NCBI GenBank assembly: GCA_002336735.1
Contig: DDER01000037.1
Span: 16,454 to 24,365 of the forward strand
Direction: 5' to 3'
DNA length: 7,912 nt
Source of the DNA: Candidatus Saccharibacteria bacterium UBA1949
Lineage (GTDB): Bacteria > Patescibacteriota > Saccharimonadia > Saccharimonadales > Saccharimonadaceae
Both the position numbers and the translations under genes were made by a program. Every line of letters begins with the position of its first letter. Position 1 is the stretch's first letter. Positions 4,677 through 7,912 of this stretch are shown in pieces. Below the pieces are notes generated by a model, which saw nothing but the letters and a program-made list of their open reading frames with translations, made no database searches and was not told the origin of the DNA.

Positions 4677-6224
4677 TTAGTGCAACGCAGCATAAATCAC
4701 TTTTGCCTTAGAGGGGCCAACAACAATTGCCAGGTCTCGCTCCGAGGCCTCCCGGATACCACGCACACTCCCGTATTGCTTGAGAAGCTTCTTCTTGGTC
4801 ACCAACCCCACTGACGGTATCGTATCGAGAAGACTCGTGGTTTGTCGAGCGCGCTTAAGAGTTGTGTGGTAGCTCACTGCAAAGCGATGCGATTCATCTC
4901 TAATCCGCTGAATCAGCTTGGTAATATCATCAAATCGACCGACTACAGATCCTGCTCGCAAATTGCGTGAGTGCGCACCTGCATTACGCTGGCCGGCATG
5001 GAGGTTCACCGTATAATAATCGCCTGCATCATCGATCCTGACGCTCGGTTCCGGCTTGACGAGAAAAGACTGGAGCACCTGTAGACCAACATAGGACCGA
5101 TATTTGTGGATAATAAGCTCTTCTTCGCGTTTGGCGACACTGATGATCGGCAATCGTATCTCAGCCTCTTCGGCCGCCCTGATAGCAGCCTCTAGCTGAC
5201 CCTTGCCGCCATCGATCAAGATCATATCTGGCTGCCGCCACTTGCTGAGATTAGCCTGACTAAAGCGGCGTTTTATGGTTTCGTACATGTGCGCACAGTC
5301 ATCATTTTTTTGCTGTGACATTTTGAATTTACGATACTCAGATCGATCACTGACACCATTGGTAAATACTACCATGCTCGCCACTACATCTCTGCCAGCC
5401 ATGTGACTTACGTCATATCCCTCGATACGCGTCGGCTCAATAGACAGTCCTAGTAGGTCTTTGAGATCTCTTAGGGATTTATCTTTTGCGATATCAAAAA
5501 ATTCTCGCTCTTTGAACATAATTCTTTGTTGCAGTTCTTTGAGAGAGTGGAGCTTATCGCGCAATTGAGCGGCATCTTCAAATTTATGATCGCGCGCCGC
5601 CCGTGCCATTTCTCGCTCAATTTCTCGGGTGATAGCGACTCTGCCGCCTTCGATATAACGAATCAACCGTCGCAAACTTGACTTGTATTCCCGACTCGTC
5701 ATATCCGACCCTGGACTGAGACCAATATGCGTATCGAGATCGCGTCGTCGATCAGATGGTGTCTTGATATAGTACGGAAACACGCGTCGAAGATATCTAA
5801 GAGCCTTTTTGAGTGTATATCCGTTGTAGTACGGTCCAAAATAACGAGCCTTGTCATCAAGTGGGTTACGTGTAAATGTCACGGTTGGCCACTCTGCAAA
5901 CATGTCGATGCGAATATAGATTTGACTCTTATCGTCACGTAGCAACACATTGTAGCGAGGCAGATACCGCTTGACCATCTCGCTCTCTAAGAATAACGCG
6001 TCGATTTCACTTTCTACTTCAATCCATTCTATATCATCTATCTCAGCGATGAGCGCATCGGTCTTAACATCATGCAGCCGCGACGCCTGGAAATATTGTC
6101 GCACACGCTGGCGCAAATTCGCCGCTTTGCCAACATAAATCACCTCGCCCGACACGGACTTATGGAAATAAACTCCCGGCCTATTCGGCAGCGCTTTCAG
6201 TTTATCAGCTAGCTGATCAGTCAT
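4677..6224 (-). CDS. uvrC: Excinuclease ABC subunit C (UvrC)
   Basis: UvrC makes the two incisions on either side of a DNA lesion after UvrA/UvrB recognition. Visible domains are the GIY-YIG nuclease (about 15-95; GVY 17-19, YVG 30-32, likely catalytic E80), the UVR UvrB-binding motif (about 203-235) and the RNase H-like nuclease (about 265-455). The last has likely catalytic D271 (GYDVSH), D338 (LIDGGKGQ) and H446 (RDESHRF). A C-terminal helix-hairpin-helix pair follows (about 466-513). At 515 residues it is shorter than E. coli UvrC (about 610). Two oddities are noted: residues 149-175 lack the cysteine cluster of typical UvrC, and a long segment (371-437) is inserted in the nuclease domain. 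The start at 6224 places GVY at residue 17, as usual, and a TATACT box sits six bases upstream. Confidence 0.95.
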   Translation of the reverse strand: MTDQLADKLKALPNRPGVYFHKSVSGEVIYVGKAANLRQRVRQYFQASRLHDVKTDALIAEIDDIEWIEVESEIDALFLESEMVKRYLPRYNVLLRDDKSQIYIRIDMFAEWPTVTFTRNPLDDKARYFGPYYNGYTLKKALRYLRRVFPYYIKTPSDRRRDLDTHIGLSPGSDMTSREYKSSLRRLIRYIEGGRVAITREIEREMARAARDHKFEDAAQLRDKLHSLKELQQRIMFKEREFFDIAKDKSLRDLKDLLGLSIEPTRIEGYDVSHMAGRDVVASMVVFTNGVSDRSEYRKFKMSQQKNDDCAHMYETIKRRFSQANLSKWRQPDMILIDGGKGQLEAAIRAAEEAEIRLPIISVAKREEELIIHKYRSYVGLQVLQSFLVKPEPSVRIDDAGDYYTVNLHAGQRNAGAHSRNLRAGSVVGRFDDITKLIQRIRDESHRFAVSYHTTLKRARQTTSLLDTIPSVGLVTKKKLLKQYGSVRGIREASERDLAIVVGPSKAKVIYAALH

Positions 6225-6230
6225 TATTCT

Positions 6231-6236
6231 AGTATA
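6231..6236 (-). promoter_or_regulatory. -10 promoter hexamer of uvrC
   Basis: The minus strand reads TATACT, ending six bases before the uvrC ATG, with no Shine-Dalgarno site between. This predicts a leaderless uvrC mRNA. The -35 region is poor (ATGGTT at 17-base spacing). I see no LexA-type box. Confidence 0.45.
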
Positions 6237-6508
6237 CGCTGTCGAGGCGCTATAACCATGTCTGATAGGTATTTTAGCCTTTTCGTTAGCGCTTTTATCA
6301 TCTCACTGTGACCCACAAGTATCACTAGAGCAGTATGATATTTGAGGCCCAGTGTACGAAAAATTGTTGTACGTGTCTTTGCCGGCGAGGTATAGGCAAA
6401 AATCGTTATTCGATTAGCTTCGGACTGTATCTGTCAATATGCCATAATTGACGAACATAACGATCGTCGCCGTAGCGTTCTATACTGGGATCTCACGCAG
6501 TGCCCCGA
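6237..6508. other. Intergenic region between trhO and uvrC, no gene found
   Basis: No convincing protein or RNA gene is visible on either strand. On the minus strand a TTGACA (about 6440-6435) is followed 18 bases later by TCGAAT, a possible promoter with no gene attached. An inverted repeat GCGCTA (6247-6252) / TAGCGC (6287-6292) lies close to the uvrC promoter. A perfect palindrome ACGATCGT sits near 6460-6467. No classical terminator follows trhO. A 38-codon plus-strand frame at 6335-6451 is considered accidental. Confidence 0.4.
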
Positions 6509-7432
6509 TCATTTCTGTATCGTAGTGAGGGCTTGCCCATGATGTGCCTTGCTGGCTTCTTGACATTGGGCGGAGTGAAATAATCCATTTGGTTTTGTTT
6601 TGCACGCTTCACATATTAGCACGAGATCATTGCACGACGGCTCAGCGCAGTTTTCGTAGTTGCTGGTTTTACTGGCACAGTGAATACACTGACCAATAAC
6701 TTTGGCATGATCACTAAAATTCACGCCCATGCGACCATCGAAAACATACAGTTGGCCTTCCCACAGGCCGTCATCCCCATAGGCCTCGCCGTATTTGACG
6801 ATACCGCCGTCGAGTTGGTAGACATCCTCAAAGCCACGCTGTTTCATCATGGCACTGAGTAGTTCGCAGCGGACGCCGCCGGTACAGTAGCTAATGATTT
6901 TTTTGGTTTTGAGATTGTCATATTTGCCACTATCAAGTTCACGCTTAAAATCGCGACTGGTGCGCGTATCGGGCACGACAGCATCTTTGAAACGACCGAC
7001 CCGAGCTTCGTATTGATTACGCCCGTCAAAGAACACCACCTCTTCACCAAATCTTTCGACCATCTCGTTGACTTCGTGGGGCTTCAGGTGTCGGCCCGTG
7101 CCAACCACACCATTTTTATCAACTTGCACCTCATCCCATGACTCAAATGCAACCAGTTCTTTTTTGACTTTCACGCTCATGCGTGGGAAGTTTTCGCAGC
7201 CACCGTCACTCCATTTCCACACTGTATCCTTGAAACCTGGGAATTGTTTCGTGGCTTTGATATACCGCTTGAGACTATCAATATCCCCACCCACGGTACC
7301 GTTGATGCCTTGCTGGCTCACCAGTATCCGACCTCGCAAATTGAGTGAATCACACAACGTTTTTTGCCACAATCGTAGCAAAATTGGGTCTTGAATAGGC
7401 GTAAATCGATAGTAGAGGAGTATTTTTTGCAT
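6509..7432 (-). CDS. trhO: tRNA uridine(34) hydroxylase TrhO (rhodanese family, YceA-like)
   Basis: TrhO converts wobble uridine 34 of certain tRNAs to 5-hydroxyuridine in an oxygen-dependent reaction, improving decoding. The 307-residue protein has the full family architecture. An N-terminal acylphosphatase-like domain (about 1-95) includes GRILVSQQGINGTVGG (34-49). The rhodanese domain (about 118-222) has the active-site cysteine C183 in YCTGGVRCE and the conserved YQLDGGIVKYGE (205-216). The C-terminal cysteine-rich tail (C249, C252, C262, C267, C274, C277, C290) probably binds zinc. Nothing essential is missing. The ATG follows a TATAAT box by seven bases. The gene seems to stand alone, with gaps of 65 bases upstream and 284 downstream. 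Confidence 0.93.
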   Translation of the reverse strand: MQKILLYYRFTPIQDPILLRLWQKTLCDSLNLRGRILVSQQGINGTVGGDIDSLKRYIKATKQFPGFKDTVWKWSDGGCENFPRMSVKVKKELVAFESWDEVQVDKNGVVGTGRHLKPHEVNEMVERFGEEVVFFDGRNQYEARVGRFKDAVVPDTRTSRDFKRELDSGKYDNLKTKKIISYCTGGVRCELLSAMMKQRGFEDVYQLDGGIVKYGEAYGDDGLWEGQLYVFDGRMGVNFSDHAKVIGQCIHCASKTSNYENCAEPSCNDLVLICEACKTKPNGLFHSAQCQEASKAHHGQALTTIQK

Positions 7433-7439
7433 ATTGCTT

Positions 7440-7467
7440 ATTATAGCAATAAATCCCTCAGTGTCTG
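7440..7467 (-). promoter_or_regulatory. Promoter of trhO
   Basis: On the minus strand CAGACA (7467-7462) lies 16 bases upstream of a perfect TATAAT (7445-7440), which ends seven bases before the trhO ATG. The predicted transcription start coincides with the start codon, and there is no ribosome-binding site. The promoter fits entirely within the 65-base gap after the preceding gene. Confidence 0.6.
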
Positions 7468-7497
7468 CCGCTTAGAGGCATAGGTGTGTAGTCCTGC

Positions 7498-7912
7498 CTA
7501 CCAGGTCGACAAAGCAGTACGTTTCCAGGTATTAGTCGCTATGCAGACATAGAGATAGTCGGCATCATACGCTTTTTGACCAGCAGTACCTGTCGCAGTG
7601 GCGCTCGCTGGTACAGCCGACCAACCAAGTGTCACGCCACCTGCTAATACAGTGGTTGCGCTCATTGTTCCATTGACATCTAGGGCATTGGCGCTGGGAG
7701 CTTTGCCAATCGCGACATTACCTGTTGTTGGCGCAACCTGCAAACCAAGCGCATGGATACGATACTCTTGCGCTGTGGTCAGTGGCTGGCTCGCTGCTAG
7801 GGTCAGATGGGTCGCGTCAGTCACGGCTGTGATGGTGCTGGCTTGGCCATTGGCAAAGATGAACTGCATACCAACCATGGCAGCTGTCCAGGTAGTGCCG
7901 GTACCAGTCACG
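7498..7912 (-). CDS. C-terminal part of a phage-fibre/adhesin-like surface protein (partial)
   Basis: The frame is open through the right edge, so the true start lies outside the window; the last 137 residues are seen. They are rich in Thr, Ala and Gly with few charges. The segment TGNVAIGKAPSANALDVNG (63-81) resembles the GNVGIG-type repeats that precede the C-terminal domains of phage tail fibres and long bacterial surface proteins. The ending, TAGQKAYDADYLYVCIATNTWKRTAL (within 109-134), is a stretch I associate with fibre or surface-protein C termini. It may be a large cell-surface adhesin or a prophage fibre. No other phage gene is visible, so I lean to a surface protein. No terminator is seen between its stop and the trhO promoter. 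Confidence 0.6.
   Translation of the reverse strand, partial: VTGTGTTWTAAMVGMQFIFANGQASTITAVTDATHLTLAASQPLTTAQEYRIHALGLQVAPTTGNVAIGKAPSANALDVNGTMSATTVLAGGVTLGWSAVPASATATGTAGQKAYDADYLYVCIATNTWKRTALSTW

Noticed and set aside
6335..6451. A 38-codon cysteine-rich plus-strand frame between trhO and uvrC
   Set aside because: It has no ribosome site and only a poor -10-like hexamer, is opposite to every other gene, and matches no family I know; chance is likely in a 284-base gap.
7476..7499. AGGCA/TGCCT inverted repeat at the end of the fibre-like gene, as a terminator
   Set aside because: The stem is only five pairs, overlaps the stop codon and is not followed by a T-run.

Overview
The window most resembles a Patescibacteria (CPR) chromosome, with Candidatus Saccharibacteria (TM7) my best guess. 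This is inferred from gene content, not from a phylogeny. The grounds are: compact genes all read from the minus strand; a membrane-anchored family 5 peptide-binding protein directly after secG; a lone type IV pilin-like gene; a short, divergent UvrC; and a fibre-like surface protein. TGA is used as a stop (holin-like gene, pilin, trhO), so the TGA-to-glycine code of Gracilibacteria and Absconditabacteria does not apply.

In the direction of transcription (right to left) the layout is as follows. First comes the C-terminal end of a phage-fibre/adhesin-like protein (7912-7498). Next is trhO, a tRNA U34 hydroxylase (7432-6509). A 284-base gap follows, then uvrC (6224-4677), a type IV prepilin-like protein (4634-4269) and a Xaa-Pro aminopeptidase (4255-3077). 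After these come a four-helix holin-like membrane protein (3051-2656), secG (2659-2423) and a family 5 substrate-binding protein (2411-618). The last part is a tRNA region: an intact tRNA-Leu(GAG) (508-421), a tRNA-Cys(GCA)-like 5' part (405-355), about 260 bases of structured non-coding DNA, and a tRNA-Leu-like 5' part (92-28) running toward the window edge.

The genes make sense as a cell-envelope and peptide-nutrition block. SecG serves export, the binding protein captures peptides outside the membrane, and the aminopeptidase would trim proline-containing peptides. uvrC (nucleotide excision repair) and trhO (tRNA wobble-base modification) are housekeeping genes.

Two patterns deserve attention. 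First, trhO, uvrC, the pilin gene and the holin-like gene each have a sigma70-like -10 hexamer only 6-11 bases before the ATG and no Shine-Dalgarno site, while the internal gene secG has a perfect AGGAGG. This suggests leaderless mRNAs at operon starts. Second, the two abnormal tRNA-like sequences both lose tRNA character at the same place, the start of the T loop, and each then runs straight into a hairpin. That would fit small introns in the T arm, or decayed tRNA genes.
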